From Hymenobacter jejuensis (GTDB lineage Bacteria; Bacteroidota; Bacteroidia; Cytophagales; Hymenobacteraceae): a stretch of DNA of 64,000 bases. The position numbers and the translations under genes were made by a program. Location: assembly GCF_006337165.1 (NCBI RefSeq), contig NZ_CP040896.1, positions 4,464,001 through 4,528,000 on the forward strand, in the 5' to 3' direction. Numbering within the stretch: the first letter of the stretch is position 1; each line of letters opens with the position of its first letter. This document shows positions 18,175-27,034 of the stretch, in pieces. The notes below the pieces were generated by a model. The model saw only the letters and a program-made list of their open reading frames with translations, did not search any database and was not told the origin of the DNA.

Positions 18175-18820
18175 GTGCGAGTCGGCTTAGCTGCCACCCG
18201 TTGCCTTCCTGCTCGTACACGATGCGGTCGTGCAGGCGGGAGGGGCGGCCCTGCCAAAACTCGATGCGGTGGGGGTGCAGGATGTAGCCGCCCCAATGCG
18301 GCGGCCGCGGCAGCGGATCTTGGGCGCCGAATCGATTCAGGACCTCGGTTTCGCGCTGTTCGAGCTCTTCGCGGCTCGCGATGGGCTGGCTCTGCGGCGA
18401 GGCCCACGCGCCCACTTGGCTGCTGCGCGGCCGGCTCTGAAAGTACTCGTCCGACATGTCCTGCGGCGCTTTTTCGATGCGGCCTTCTACGCGCACCTGC
18501 CGCTCCAGGCCGGGCCAGAAAAAAGTCATGGCCGCCAGGGGCTGCGCGCTCAGTTCGTGGCCTTTGCGGCTGTCGTAGTTGGTATAGAACAGAAAACCAG
18601 CATCTTCGGGCAATCCCTTCAGCAGCACCACCCGCGCCGAAGGCTGCCCGTTGCTGCCTACCGTGGACACGGTCATGGCCGTGGGCTCGTCGAGGTGGGC
18701 GGCCAAGGCTTCGTCGAGCCAAGTGCGAAATTGCCGCACGGGGTCGGGGAGGACGTCGGCTTCGGTGAGGGTGCGCTGGGCGTAGGTTTTGCGCAGGTCG
18801 GCCAGTTGCGGGTCAGTCAC
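18170..18820 (-). CDS. pdxH: pyridoxamine 5'-phosphate oxidase
   Basis: FMN enzyme that oxidises pyridoxine or pyridoxamine phosphate to pyridoxal phosphate; vitamin B6 salvage and synthesis. It has the phosphate/FMN-binding ARVVLLKGLPEDAGFLFYTNYDSRKGHEL block, then FFWPGLERQVRVEGR, QSQPI and the C-terminal WGGYILHPHRIEFWQGR and RLHDRIVYE segments. 216 aa. The start is GTG at 18820. It stands alone between two AT-rich gaps, and its stop codon lies in copy B of the dispersed palindrome. Confidence 0.95.
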   Translation of the reverse strand: MTDPQLADLRKTYAQRTLTEADVLPDPVRQFRTWLDEALAAHLDEPTAMTVSTVGSNGQPSARVVLLKGLPEDAGFLFYTNYDSRKGHELSAQPLAAMTFFWPGLERQVRVEGRIEKAPQDMSDEYFQSRPRSSQVGAWASPQSQPIASREELEQRETEVLNRFGAQDPLPRPPHWGGYILHPHRIEFWQGRPSRLHDRIVYEQEGNGWQLSRLAP

Positions 18821-19112
18821 GGCTTATTGGAATTATGAATTCAGGTCTATAAATTATGAATTGGTCTGGGAATGAAAGCCTTGTGAGTTGATTGAGCCTG
18901 AGGGCGCTTTCCGGCCTGCTGTTTTTTATCCCAGAATTCATACGCAAACGCAGCACAAGGTAACAGAATACGGGCACCGGGAACCCCGAGCCGGTCGGCC
19001 AACGTAGGGAAGAAGCGCGCCGCAACCAACTTCGGGCCGCCCTGCCGCCGACGCGGCGGCCACGCACTTTGTCTTTCATCCTTTAAAATTGCCAATCCAT
19101 AACCCTAAAACA

Positions 19113-19679
19113 ATGCCCCGGCTTCGCGATAACAGTCTGTTGATTTCCCAGCCTTTTCTGGGTGACCCCAACTTCGAGCGTACCGTGGTACTGCTCTGCC
19201 GCCACACCGATGAAGACGGCTCGTTTGGGCTGGTGCTCAACCGCACTACCAACCTGCAGCTCGGCGATGTGCTGGAGCTGCCGGACGGCGACGCGTCGCC
19301 CATCGGGCAGATGCCGTTGTACCTGGGCGGCCCCGTGCAGCCCGATACGCTGCACTATCTGCACCGCCGTTCCGACGTGCCCGAGGCCATTGCTTTGGGC
19401 CAGGAAGTGTACTGGGGCGGCGACTTCAACGTGCTGCTCGGGCTGCTGCTGAGCGGCGCCCTAAGTCCGGACGATATTCGGTTTTACGCCGGCTATTCGG
19501 GCTGGACGGCAGGGCAGTTGGCCGAAGAAGTCCGGGAAAATGTTTGGATAGTGCATCCTAATGCTGCCGGGAAAGTATTTACTTTGGATAACGATGCCTT
19601 CTGGCAGTCAATTTTGCGCGAAAAAGGCGGCCGATACCGTGTTCTGTCGAACTACCCCGTGGACCCGCGCCTCAACTAA
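19113..19679 (+). CDS. YqgE/AlgH family protein
   Basis: 188 aa, cytosolic, of the UPF0301 family. Visible signatures are LLISQPFLGDPNFERTVVLLC at the N terminus, FGLVLNRTTNLQLGDV, a central LYLGGPVQPDTLHYLH and YSGWTAGQLAEEV. Biochemical role unknown. I chose the ATG at 19113; the frame also opens at a TTG 24 bp upstream. It ends 51 bp before the DUF349 gene on the same strand. Confidence 0.9.
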   Translation: MPRLRDNSLLISQPFLGDPNFERTVVLLCRHTDEDGSFGLVLNRTTNLQLGDVLELPDGDASPIGQMPLYLGGPVQPDTLHYLHRRSDVPEAIALGQEVYWGGDFNVLLGLLLSGALSPDDIRFYAGYSGWTAGQLAEEVRENVWIVHPNAAGKVFTLDNDAFWQSILREKGGRYRVLSNYPVDPRLN

Positions 19680-19730
19680 CTTTCCCGCGCCACCTACTGT
19701 CCGCTGCGGCGGGCCTATTCCTTTGAACGT

Positions 19731-22232
19731 ATGCTACCTGAGAACGATAACACTGCCCCCAACCATTCCGACGCCGCTTCGGAATCGCCCCTGAGCATTC
19801 TGGAACGCCGTTTGGCCGAAATCCGCTCAAAACAAGATCCCGCCAGCGAACCCACGGTACCTGCCGAGCCCGCCGCGCCCGCCAATCCGCCGGCTTCGGA
19901 CGCTCCCTCGGCTCCCATCGCCCAAACCCCCGCCACCCCCGAACCCAGTGCCCAGTCTGCACCGGAGCCCGCAGGAGCCGGTACGGCCGAAGCCTCGGCA
20001 GAAGAAGTAGAAAAAGAGCAACTAATTGATAATCAAGAGCTTGTAATTAATGATGCCGCTCATCCCGCCGATTCGTTGGTGAGTGAGCCTATTTCCGAGC
20101 CACAGGCCCGAGCCGAGGCGCATTACGGCGCCCAAAACCCCGGCGTGGTGAGCGCCCAGGAAGCCGAAGCCGAAACCTCCGCGTCAGATTCTTTGGCCGT
20201 TTTCCCAGAATCGGAGGCCGAAGCGGCCCCGGCCGCTGTGAGCGAGCAAAACTCAACCCCGCCAACGCCGGAGCCCGAGGCTCTGACGGGTGCAACAGCA
20301 GATGTGTCGGCGTCGGCGCCAGCCGAAGCCGAGCCTTATGCCACTACGCTGGCGGCGTTTCCGCTGCACTCGGCCGAGGACATCGACAATGCGCCGGTTG
20401 CGCTGGCTTCGCTGCCCACCTCCGACAACGAAGGGGCCGTGGAAGCTGCCCACGCGGCCGAACACGCAGGCGAAGAGGAAGAAGAATATGTGCCCGAAAC
20501 CCCGGCCGTTGATTTCGCCAAGCTCGATTTGCCGGCCCAGGCGCACTACCTGCTCACCTTGTTGCGGCGCAGCGATGCGCGGCAAAACCGCAAACAGATT
20601 TTTGATCTGTACCGGCAGTACGAAACTTCTATTGCCACCGACCGCACTACGGCTCGGCAGCGGTTTGTGGAGGAAGGAGGCGAAGCCGATGCCTTTTCGT
20701 ATTCGGGCCCGGAAGGCCATCAGGAGCTGACCAAGGCTTTGCAGGAATTCCGCGACAGCCGCGCCCGCGACGCCAAAGCCGAAGACGAGCAACGGGCTAA
20801 AAACCTGGCCCACAAGCAGTACCTGCTCTCGCAACTGCGCACACTGGTAGAATCGGCCGAAACCAAGGACAGTTCGGCGCGCATCAAAGCGCTTCAGAAC
20901 GATTGGAAAGCCACGGGTCCGGTCCCCCAGAAAGACGCGCAGGAGTTGTGGAACAGCTACCACGCCCTGCTCGATATCTTCTACAACAACCGCGGCCTGT
21001 TCTTCGAAATGAAGGAGCTGGACCGCCGCCGCAACCTGGAAGCCAAGGAAGTGCTGGTGCAGCGGGCCGAAGCCCTGGTGGAGCAGCCCAGTATCAACAA
21101 GGCGCTGCAAGAGCTGCGCCAGCTGCACGAAGAATGGAAGCATGTGGGCCCGGTGCCCAACGAGCAACGCGACGCCATCTGGAACCGCTTTTTGCAGGCT
21201 TCTGAGAAAGTCCACGATCGTAAGAAGGACTTCCTGAATGCCCGCTCGGAACAGGAAAACGCCAACCTGACTCGTAAAACGGCCTTGTTGGAGCAAATCA
21301 AGCCGTTCAACGAATTCCAGACGGAGCGCGTGAACGAGTGGCGTGCCAAGACCGACGAACTGCAAAAGCTGAAAGAGGAGTGGGATGCCGCCGGCCTCGT
21401 GCCCCGCGACAAAGCCGAGCAGCTCAACAAACAGTTCTGGGCCGCTTACAAAGGTTTCTTTCAGCGTAAGAACCAGTTTTTCAAGGCTTTAGACGAAGAG
21501 AAGAACGGCAACCTCAAGCGCAAGCTGGAGCTTTGCGACCAAGCCGAAGCGGCTTTGCAAAATCCCAATTGGGAAGAGGGCCGGGAAATCGTCATTCGGC
21601 TCCAGAAGGAGTGGAAGCTGATTGGGCGTGTACCCGAAAAGCAGTCCGATAAAGTCTGGAACCGCTTCCGCACTGCCTGCGACGCGTTTTTTGAGCGCAA
21701 GCATCAGGAGGCCAAGCAACGCGAGCAGCAAGTGCAGCAAGTGACGCAGGAGCAAGCCGCCCACCTCGACCGCCTGGCCGATGCAGTAGCAACCCTCACC
21801 GTTGATCAGCCCGGCAGCTTGGAAGGTTTCCGGCAGTACGTAGCCGACTGGCGCGCCTTCGACGGAAGCACCAGCGGCCCCCGTGGCGCCGCCGAGCGAG
21901 CCGAGGAAAAGTTTCAGACACTGATGGGCAAGTACCTCGACCACGTGCCCGGTTTGTCGTACGCCGAGCGCAACGAGCTGCTGTTTCAGTTGCAAATTGA
22001 CCGCCTGAAGTCCAGCCCCGACGCGCAGCAGCAGCTTTACCGCAAAGAGCAAACGCTGCGCCGCGAGATTAATGAGCTGGAAAACGACATCTCCACGCTG
22101 CAAACGAACCTCGAGTTCTTCGCGCGGTCCAAGAATGCCAACCAGCTCCGCGAAGAGTACCAAGGCCGCATCGACGAAGCAAAAGGCCGCATCGATGCTT
22201 TAAAGAAACAGTTGCGTATTGTGCGCAGTTAG
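19731..22232 (+). CDS. DUF349 repeat protein with long disordered N terminus
   Basis: 833 aa. Residues 1 to about 260 are acidic and rich in Ala, Pro, Glu and Ser, probably disordered. Residues about 270-720 hold helical DUF349 repeats, each with a W..xGxVP signature: WKATGPVP near 392, WKHVGPVP near 469, WDAAGLVP near 551 and WKLIGRVP near 628. The C terminus is a coiled coil (LRREINELENDISTLQTN). The biochemical role is unknown. Within the disordered part, residues about 99-107 (LIDNQELVI) are encoded by copy M of the dispersed palindrome, inserted in frame. Ends in a terminator at 22247. Confidence 0.88.
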   Translation: MLPENDNTAPNHSDAASESPLSILERRLAEIRSKQDPASEPTVPAEPAAPANPPASDAPSAPIAQTPATPEPSAQSAPEPAGAGTAEASAEEVEKEQLIDNQELVINDAAHPADSLVSEPISEPQARAEAHYGAQNPGVVSAQEAEAETSASDSLAVFPESEAEAAPAAVSEQNSTPPTPEPEALTGATADVSASAPAEAEPYATTLAAFPLHSAEDIDNAPVALASLPTSDNEGAVEAAHAAEHAGEEEEEYVPETPAVDFAKLDLPAQAHYLLTLLRRSDARQNRKQIFDLYRQYETSIATDRTTARQRFVEEGGEADAFSYSGPEGHQELTKALQEFRDSRARDAKAEDEQRAKNLAHKQYLLSQLRTLVESAETKDSSARIKALQNDWKATGPVPQKDAQELWNSYHALLDIFYNNRGLFFEMKELDRRRNLEAKEVLVQRAEALVEQPSINKALQELRQLHEEWKHVGPVPNEQRDAIWNRFLQASEKVHDRKKDFLNARSEQENANLTRKTALLEQIKPFNEFQTERVNEWRAKTDELQKLKEEWDAAGLVPRDKAEQLNKQFWAAYKGFFQRKNQFFKALDEEKNGNLKRKLELCDQAEAALQNPNWEEGREIVIRLQKEWKLIGRVPEKQSDKVWNRFRTACDAFFERKHQEAKQREQQVQQVTQEQAAHLDRLADAVATLTVDQPGSLEGFRQYVADWRAFDGSTSGPRGAAERAEEKFQTLMGKYLDHVPGLSYAERNELLFQLQIDRLKSSPDAQQQLYRKEQTLRREINELENDISTLQTNLEFFARSKNANQLREEYQGRIDEAKGRIDALKKQLRIVRS
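20021..20050 (+). repeat. dispersed palindrome, copy M, inside a coding region
   Basis: Core TTGATAATCAA at 20026-20036, AT-rich within a GC-rich gene; translated in frame as LIDNQELVIN. Confidence 0.7.
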
Positions 22233-22246
22233 TCTGCATTCACTAG

Positions 22247-22282
22247 AAAAGCCCGGCCCTTGATGAAGCGGCCGGGCTTTTT
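22247..22282. terminator. intrinsic terminator after the DUF349 gene
   Basis: Arms AAAAGCCCGGCC (22247-22258) and GGCCGGGCTTTT (from 22270), loop 11, followed by T5. Confidence 0.92.
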
Positions 22283-22456
22283 GTTGCCTAATACTTTCTC
22301 TATTATGAAGGCATTTTCGGTTTTACAAGAAGCAATCTGAAATGTATCCAGCAATTTTTCTGGCTGATTAGCAGGCGGTAAGCTCAAATCGCGCAAAAAA
22401 TATAGTCTCGCGGTTTGCATACTGGGGATGAAGCTTTAGTTTTGCGCCATAATTAC

Positions 22457-22529
<73 letters not shown>

Positions 22530-22540
22530 CAGGTAATTAT

Positions 22541-22579
22541 AAAGGCCCTGTAAATCAAGTATTTACGGGGCCTTTTTTT
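22541..22579 (+). terminator. terminator after tRNA-Thr
   Basis: Arms AAAGGCCCTGTAAAT and ATTTACGGGGCCTTT (one T-G pair), loop CAAGT, then T-rich tail. Confidence 0.9.
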
Positions 22580-22620
22580 ATGGTATGACTGTCAGTATGA
22601 CTGTTTCGGGTAAAACCGGG

Positions 22621-23433
22621 CTATTTCGGCCCGTTGGCCCGTTCCCGCAGCACGTCGAAGGCGGCAAGCGTGGAGGTGTGGCGATCCTTGACGCGGGACT
22701 TTAAATACTTACGGGTGGTGTTCAGGCTGGCATTGCCTACCGAGTCCTGGATATACACCACGTCGGCCCCGCCTTCGAATTGCAGGGTAATGAACGTGTA
22801 GCGGGCGATGTGGCAGGAGACGACCTTCCACAGGGGCAGCTCGCTTTCGAGGCGGCGGGCCCCCGAGCCGCGCACGACCGTGACCAGCCGTTTCAGGCCA
22901 GCGGCGCGGCACAGCTGCTTAATGATGCCGTTCATGGTCTGGTTGCTGGGCACGGGCAGGTGACCTTTGTACTTCTGCCAGATTTCGTAGGCCACCGGAT
23001 CTAAGGCGACCCGGACTTTGCGTTTGAGGCGTTGGCCCTTGCGCTGGATATATTCCAGAATGGGCACGCGCTGCGACGTTTTGCCGTCTTTGCTGGTGAA
23101 GGTCTCAAGTATGACGTCCCAGGGCTTCAGGTGGGCCAGATTGTCGTAACGCGGGCCGGTCAGGCAGTTGAAGACAAACACGTCGCGGCTGGCTTTGCGG
23201 CTGGCGTAGTTGGTGCTGCCTTCCTTCACCTCCAGCGGCTGAAAGCGGTAGAGCTGCATGACCTCCTCGTACGTCAGGGGCTCGCGCTCCACGTCTTCTA
23301 AGAAATCATGCTCTATCCAGTCGTAGGCGAGGCCCGCGTACTTCAGCAGGGTGCGGATGCTGCGCAGGTAGGTGCTGATGGTATTATTCTGCAATCCCAC
23401 GCGGGCGGTACGCATCTTCGCCTTCTCCACCAA
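22621..23433 (-). pseudogene. tyrosine recombinase (integrase) remnant
   Basis: The 270 aa readable part holds a core-binding domain (NNTISTYLRSIRTLLKYAG) and a catalytic domain. Catalytic residues: first Arg in LTGPRYDNL, HxxR in CHIARYTFITL, and the nucleophile Tyr in NTTRKYLK. The second His/Trp position, normally GH, reads GN (SVGNASLNTT). The only start in frame is a TTG at 23433. The open frame continues upstream without ATG, GTG or TTG, and the N-terminal arm-binding domain is absent, so the gene looks 5'-truncated and probably inactive. Its position next to tRNA-Thr marks it as the integrase of a former genomic island. It could still be expressed as a short protein. Confidence 0.7.
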
Positions 23434-23983
23434 GAACGTGCAGAAGGTTTCGAGCAGGATGCATCGGCCCGCTTTGTCGGGCTGGAATTCTTCCGGACGG
23501 GTACCCGGGCAGGTGTACCAGTCGAGCGCGGTAGCGTTTGCCGGCTTGCAACAGATGGCGTATGTCTGGAAAGGCAGTATGACTAATGCCGGGGTATACC
23601 ACCCTGTTTTTGCAGGACCAGAACGTAGCCGGCGCTGTGTGTCTGTACTGGGATTGCGCGGAACTCTACATGCAGTTTTGCTGCGTCACCGGTGGCAGTT
23701 CGGGGAACGCAAGCGGCCGGTGCACGGTATCCCTTACACGGGCGGTGCGCTGTCGGTGTATCTGGGCATCGATTTGAACAACGCAGCCAATCCGTTTATG
23801 CTGTTGGTGAACGGGGTGGCCAGCACGAATGTGGCCCTGCAAACAGAAACACCCCTATTTTGCTGTTAGCTGATTTGCTCACGGCAACCGATGCCATGAC
23901 CGGCACCGCAGAATAGCTGGCTTGTAACCGTCTGCTTAGCAGCAGTGAGCAAACCACTTACCTCACGTAAGCTGCGCGATCAA
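23434..23983. other. 550-bp interval without a recognised gene
   Basis: GC-rich and open in several frames (a 165-codon plus-strand frame covers 23372-23869, and a 63-codon frame 23586-23777), but none shows a family signature, and two plus-strand frames look like each other's shadows. The plus-strand terminator at 23984 suggests that a rightward transcript once ended here. It may be decayed island cargo; I do not call a gene. Confidence 0.4.
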
Positions 23984-24027
23984 GGAAACGGCTGGCTGAG
24001 AAGTCTCAGCCAGCCGTTTCCTTTTTT
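23984..24027 (+). terminator. intrinsic terminator, rightward
   Basis: Perfect 17-bp arms (23984-24000 and 24005-24021), loop AAGT, followed by T6. The T-run is only on the plus strand, yet no confident plus-strand gene precedes it; the minus-strand acyltransferase ends 4 bp past the stem. Confidence 0.88.
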
Positions 24028-25165
24028 ACTTCTCCAGGCGAGCGATTACCTGCTTTCCTACCTGTTGCATGGGCACCTCAACCAAACGATGTAAGAGGTA
24101 GGAAAGCGCGTAGCTGAGCGCTAACACCAGAGCGTAACGCAGCGCATAATTCTCTAAGGCGCTGCCTACTCCAGTGGGGGAAAGCAGGTCACCCCAGCCG
24201 CACTTATTTAAAGCAAACAGCACGAAGAAATGCACTACGTACAGCCCGAAACTCACCTGGCCAATGGCGCGCGTGAAGGGGTTCACGAAGAAACCAAACG
24301 GTTTGCGGCTGAGGGCCAAGGCCAGCAGCACAAACCCCACCCCAAAGCCCAAATCCGCAGGCAGCAACGCAAAGGCGGTAGGCACCAGTCCCAATCTCTC
24401 GTCTAGGGCGAACGCAGCCAAGACGATTAAGGCTGCGGCCAGAAGCGTGTGGGCACGCAGGCGAAGATCTGCCTGGGACAAGAAGTAAAAAACAAACCCT
24501 AGCGCAAAAATGGGCAATTGCCGGGGCAGGAACCACGCCAAGTAGGTGTTCCACACGTCCGTTTCCGCAATCAGCGGGTGGTGGCGCAGCCCGTAGCTCA
24601 GCAGCGCATGCAGGACCACAGTGCCCAGCAAAAAAACTACAGCGCGGTTCAGCGACGTCACGCGGCGCGCCACAAAGGGCACGAGCAGGTAAAAGCACAT
24701 CTCCACCGTAATTGACCAGCCGCCCGGCACGAGGCTGCTAATCCAATAGGGATTAAGCCCTTGCAGGAAGATCGCTTCGGCTCCCAGACTGCGCCAGGAG
24801 CAGTGCTGACCCGCGGCATAGGTAAACCACGCCCCGTAGAGCAGCATGCCACAATAGTAGAGCGGCGCGATCCGAAAAAAGCGGCGCAGGTAGAAATTCA
24901 GCAACTCATTTCTTTCCGTTTGGCGCCGGTGGTGCAAGGAGCGAAATAAGGTGTAGGCGCTAGCCACAAAAAACAGCCGGACTCCCCAAGCGCCGTTGGT
25001 GAGCACGGCTACTACCGGCCCAGGCAAGAACGCGGTGGTGGAGCCCGCCAGGTGCAGCGCATGGACAGCGATCACCATCAAAATGGCAATGCCCCGCAGC
25101 GCGTCAATGTATTCCAGTTTAGATTTGCTGGCCACCAGCGGCGGGGATGGGGATACTAACGTCAT
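24026..25165 (-). CDS. acyltransferase 3 family membrane protein (OafA/YrhL-like)
   Basis: 379 aa with about ten membrane helices; members O-acylate sugars of LPS, capsule or other surface glycans. The family start is LEYIDALRGIAILMVIAVHALHL (RG motif), followed by NGAWGVRLFFVASAYTLF (the catalytic His region precedes it) and RRFFRIAPLYY. The acyl donor and acceptor are not readable. It lies in the tRNA-proximal accessory patch between an integrase remnant and small ORFs, so it may be island cargo, although its base composition is host-like. The start ATG is 25165. Confidence 0.87.
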   Translation of the reverse strand: MTLVSPSPPLVASKSKLEYIDALRGIAILMVIAVHALHLAGSTTAFLPGPVVAVLTNGAWGVRLFFVASAYTLFRSLHHRRQTERNELLNFYLRRFFRIAPLYYCGMLLYGAWFTYAAGQHCSWRSLGAEAIFLQGLNPYWISSLVPGGWSITVEMCFYLLVPFVARRVTSLNRAVVFLLGTVVLHALLSYGLRHHPLIAETDVWNTYLAWFLPRQLPIFALGFVFYFLSQADLRLRAHTLLAAALIVLAAFALDERLGLVPTAFALLPADLGFGVGFVLLALALSRKPFGFFVNPFTRAIGQVSFGLYVVHFFVLFALNKCGWGDLLSPTGVGSALENYALRYALVLALSYALSYLLHRLVEVPMQQVGKQVIARLEK

Positions 25166-25231
25166 TACCTCAATTGCTCAGAACAGAAAAAGAGCCGCAA
25201 AGCTAGGCATATTTCGCCGCAGCGCTGGGCT

Positions 25232-25261
25232 AAAGCCCCATCGGAAGGGTGGGGCTTTTTT
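25232..25261 (+). terminator. rightward terminator without an upstream gene
   Basis: Arms AAAGCCCCA (25232-25240) and TGGGGCTTT (25250-25258), then T-run. It lies upstream of the acyltransferase start, so it does not end that gene. It may terminate antisense or read-through transcription. Confidence 0.75.
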
Positions 25262-25323
25262 GTGTCCGGTGCCTAGGGTTATGCGAGGGGCAGTTTGTTC
25301 TAGTAATAGTAGGACAGAAGGTA

Positions 25324-25354
25324 GTTGGGGCCTGCCTTGCGGAGTACGTTTGCG
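25324..25354 (+). promoter_or_regulatory. Bacteroidota-type promoter
   Basis: TTG at 25325-25327 and a perfect TAnnTTTG -7 box (TACGTTTG) at 25345-25352, 17 bp apart. The ATG of the 31-aa ORF follows 4 bp after the -7 box, so the transcript would be leaderless or nearly so. Confidence 0.55.
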
Positions 25355-25356
25355 GT

Positions 25357-25452
25357 ATGGCCAAGGCAGGTAAGGGCGACTACGCAAGCAAGTTGACGAA
25401 GCGCCGGGACGATCATCCTCTACCGGAACGCTGTCCGAATGGTCCCTACTGA
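25357..25452 (+). CDS. 31-aa basic hypothetical protein
   Basis: Reads MAKAGKGDYASKLTKRRDDH and eleven more residues, ending CPNGPY. It is strongly basic at first, with no membrane segment and no recognised family. Support comes from a good promoter directly before the ATG and from overlap with the next ORF: its stop TGA lies 11 bp inside the 93-aa frame, whose ATG is at 25439. This suggests translational coupling. It is too short for coding statistics to be convincing. Confidence 0.4.
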   Translation: MAKAGKGDYASKLTKRRDDHPLPERCPNGPY

Positions 25453-25720
25453 AATTGATGTAAAAGCGGAGGTGGCGGTGGCTACGGAACGCACGACGCT
25501 ACAAATGAAGCTCTTCCTCGCCATCGGCGCGATTGGCATTTTGAGCATGTTGGTAAACTATGGGCTCCGAAGCGGCGGCGCAGCTAACGCCGAAAGAGAA
25601 CCTCCAGTACCGCAAGAATCTGAACAGTACCGCAAGAATCTGAAAGCACGGGTTACGGCACCCACCAAGATCAAGGTAAAGGATGGTTCACAAGTACTGT
25701 GCAAAAGGAGAAAGCGCTAG
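25439..25720 (+). CDS. 93-aa hypothetical single-span membrane protein
   Basis: The N terminus MVPTEIDVKAEVAVATERTT is followed by one membrane segment (KLFLAIGAIGILSMLVNYGL, residues about 24-43) and a charged C-terminal tail ending KVKDGSQVLCKRRKR. A 20-bp direct repeat (25605-25624 and 25625-25644) encodes two copies of QYRKNL-like sequence in the tail and looks recent. No family recognised. It overlaps the 31-aa ORF by 14 bp. Confidence 0.5.
   Translation: MVPTEIDVKAEVAVATERTTLQMKLFLAIGAIGILSMLVNYGLRSGGAANAEREPPVPQESEQYRKNLKARVTAPTKIKVKDGSQVLCKRRKR
25605..25644 (+). repeat. 2 x 20-bp tandem repeat
   Basis: The unit CAGTACCGCAAGAATCTGAA occurs twice head to tail with no mismatch. Because 20 is not a multiple of 3, the two copies are read in different frames, and gain or loss of one unit would shift the frame of the 93-aa ORF. 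Confidence 0.9.
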
Positions 25721-25965
25721 TAATGATTGGATTGGCGATTCCAGCACGGCAGTACAGGCCAAAGGCACGGCGCAGGCCGTGCCAGGCACGAGATACCGTT
25801 GTAGTTCGGCCTCATTTTGATGGCTTCAAATCGGTCCTTATTCCTGCACCTGACACTTGAAGTTTGGGGAAAGCATTCATGACTGGTTTTGCGAAATATT
25901 AGGTGTGGCAGCAAAACCTGATGTTTTCTACAAACAAGCCTTTGGTTATACCCTCGAAGGCAGAT

Positions 25966-26085
25966 TCACCAGCCAAAACGCCAGACAAGTGCTGCTAGCA
26001 ACAACACGGCCGCCAAGGCCAATAGCCAGCCAAGGGCAGATCCTTTCAGGAAAAAGGGTTTGGGATGACGTGGGTGGGTGGCCAT
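25966..26085 (-). CDS. 39-aa small membrane protein
   Basis: Short ORF: MATHPRHPKPFFLKGSALGW, then a hydrophobic stretch (LLALAALAVLLL-like, residues about 20-35) ending in WRFGW and a TGA stop. It has a basic, proline-containing N terminus and one membrane helix, with a host-like GC-rich third position. This looks like a real small inner-membrane protein rather than chance. The 251 bp between it and the 93-aa ORF (25721-25965) hold nothing I recognise. Function unknown. Confidence 0.5.
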   Translation of the reverse strand: MATHPRHPKPFFLKGSALGWLLALAAVLLLAALVWRFGW

Positions 26086-26411
26086 ATAGGATAGAACTAT
26101 GTGGATAGCAATAAACGAGTAAATACCTACTCGTGGATTGCGGGCAATGGGTTGCCTTGACTAGCGCATATCGTTAAAATTTCTTGTCCCTGAAAAGCAA
26201 GACCATCTCCGTATCGTAGTGACGGAGATAGCCTTTTGAATTATGTTTTATAAATATCTAGTAATTAGATATTTATAGATGCTTCCGCTTTCGTGCTTAC
26301 CTGACCACTTATTCCAATGCTTTTTTATTGACTAAATAGCCTCAGCAGCATTTCGTTGTAAGATTTTGGGATAAAGTAGTTTGAAACCGAGAAGTGAGTA
26401 CCTTGTATGTA
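26086..26411. other. 326-bp gene-free interval
   Basis: AT-rich, holding the 12-bp perfect hairpin at 26249-26277 and a possible promoter for the next ORF: TTG near 26355 and a TAGTTTG-like -7 box near 26376-26383. Confidence 0.4.
26249..26277. repeat. AT-rich 12-bp hairpin
   Basis: Perfect arms TATAAATATCTA and TAGATATTTATA with loop GTAAT. It resembles the hairpin at 16064-16100. Confidence 0.65.
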
Positions 26412-26627
26412 ATGGACCCGCTACAACCTCTTTTGCCTGAAGAACATAATCCAGAGTTGCCCAATCGTTTTGCGGAGGCTTTCCGGGAAGCGCTGGGGTT
26501 ATTTGATTCTACAGAAGTAGTTCAGAAGTTGGACCAACTAATTGATGGCCAAGCTGATACGTTGTACGCGTCTGACTCGGGTGAGTCACCTGACCGCGCA
26601 GAGGAGCGTACGGCACCAAGCGTGTAG
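26412..26627 (+). CDS. 71-aa acidic hypothetical protein
   Basis: The ATG at 26412 gives MDPLQPLLPEEHNPELPNRF, followed by an amphipathic stretch (AEAFREALGLFDSTEVVQKLDQLIDG) and an acidic tail. No membrane segment, no family recognised. The frame opens 18 bp earlier at a GTG. A promoter-like sequence upstream supports expression. Confidence 0.5.
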   Translation: MDPLQPLLPEEHNPELPNRFAEAFREALGLFDSTEVVQKLDQLIDGQADTLYASDSGESPDRAEERTAPSV

Positions 26628-26694
26628 GCATGGCGGTACCTGGTCAGAGCAGACGCGCTTATATGGTTTTGTTATACAAAGAACTAGCAGAATA

Positions 26695-26892
26695 ATGGAG
26701 AAGCGTAACGAATTAAATCGTGAGGTATCGAAGCGTTACTTGCCCACGCATTTTGCCTGGGGTTTCAGCAACGCCATGCAACTCTACGATCCCGGCGCTC
26801 TGCTGGCAAGCCTATCCCGGCTGCTGACCAAACCCGGTGCGGCCTCGCGCAAAGCAGTGGGCGGGCTACAGGGCAAACGGCAGGAGAAGTAA
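26695..26892 (+). CDS. 65-aa basic hypothetical protein
   Basis: Starts MEKRNELNREVSKRYLPTHF and ends in a basic Gly/Lys/Arg tail. It is an in-frame part of a longer open frame from 26542, but the ATG at 26695 is preceded by an AT-rich stretch and gives the more protein-like sequence. No family recognised; could be cytosolic and nucleic-acid binding by charge alone. Confidence 0.45.
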   Translation: MEKRNELNREVSKRYLPTHFAWGFSNAMQLYDPGALLASLSRLLTKPGAASRKAVGGLQGKRQEK

Positions 26893-27034
26893 AAGTTGGA
26901 AATTTAATTGTACAGATTAGGGTTTAGATTGCGGCTTTGTTTTTGCAACCAGTCCGCTGACGTGATTTTTCAAGCCTGTGCCCAAGGGCAGTTGGCGCGT
27001 TAAAATCAGCGAAAAAATCACCCTTACACCGTAC

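Noticed and set aside
20253..21365. 370-codon minus-strand frame in the DUF349 gene
   Set aside because: No family features; the plus-strand protein has regular DUF349 repeats.
23372..23869. 165-codon plus-strand frame beside the integrase remnant
   Set aside because: Its first third is the reverse of the integrase frame, and the rest has no recognisable feature; retained only as a described interval.
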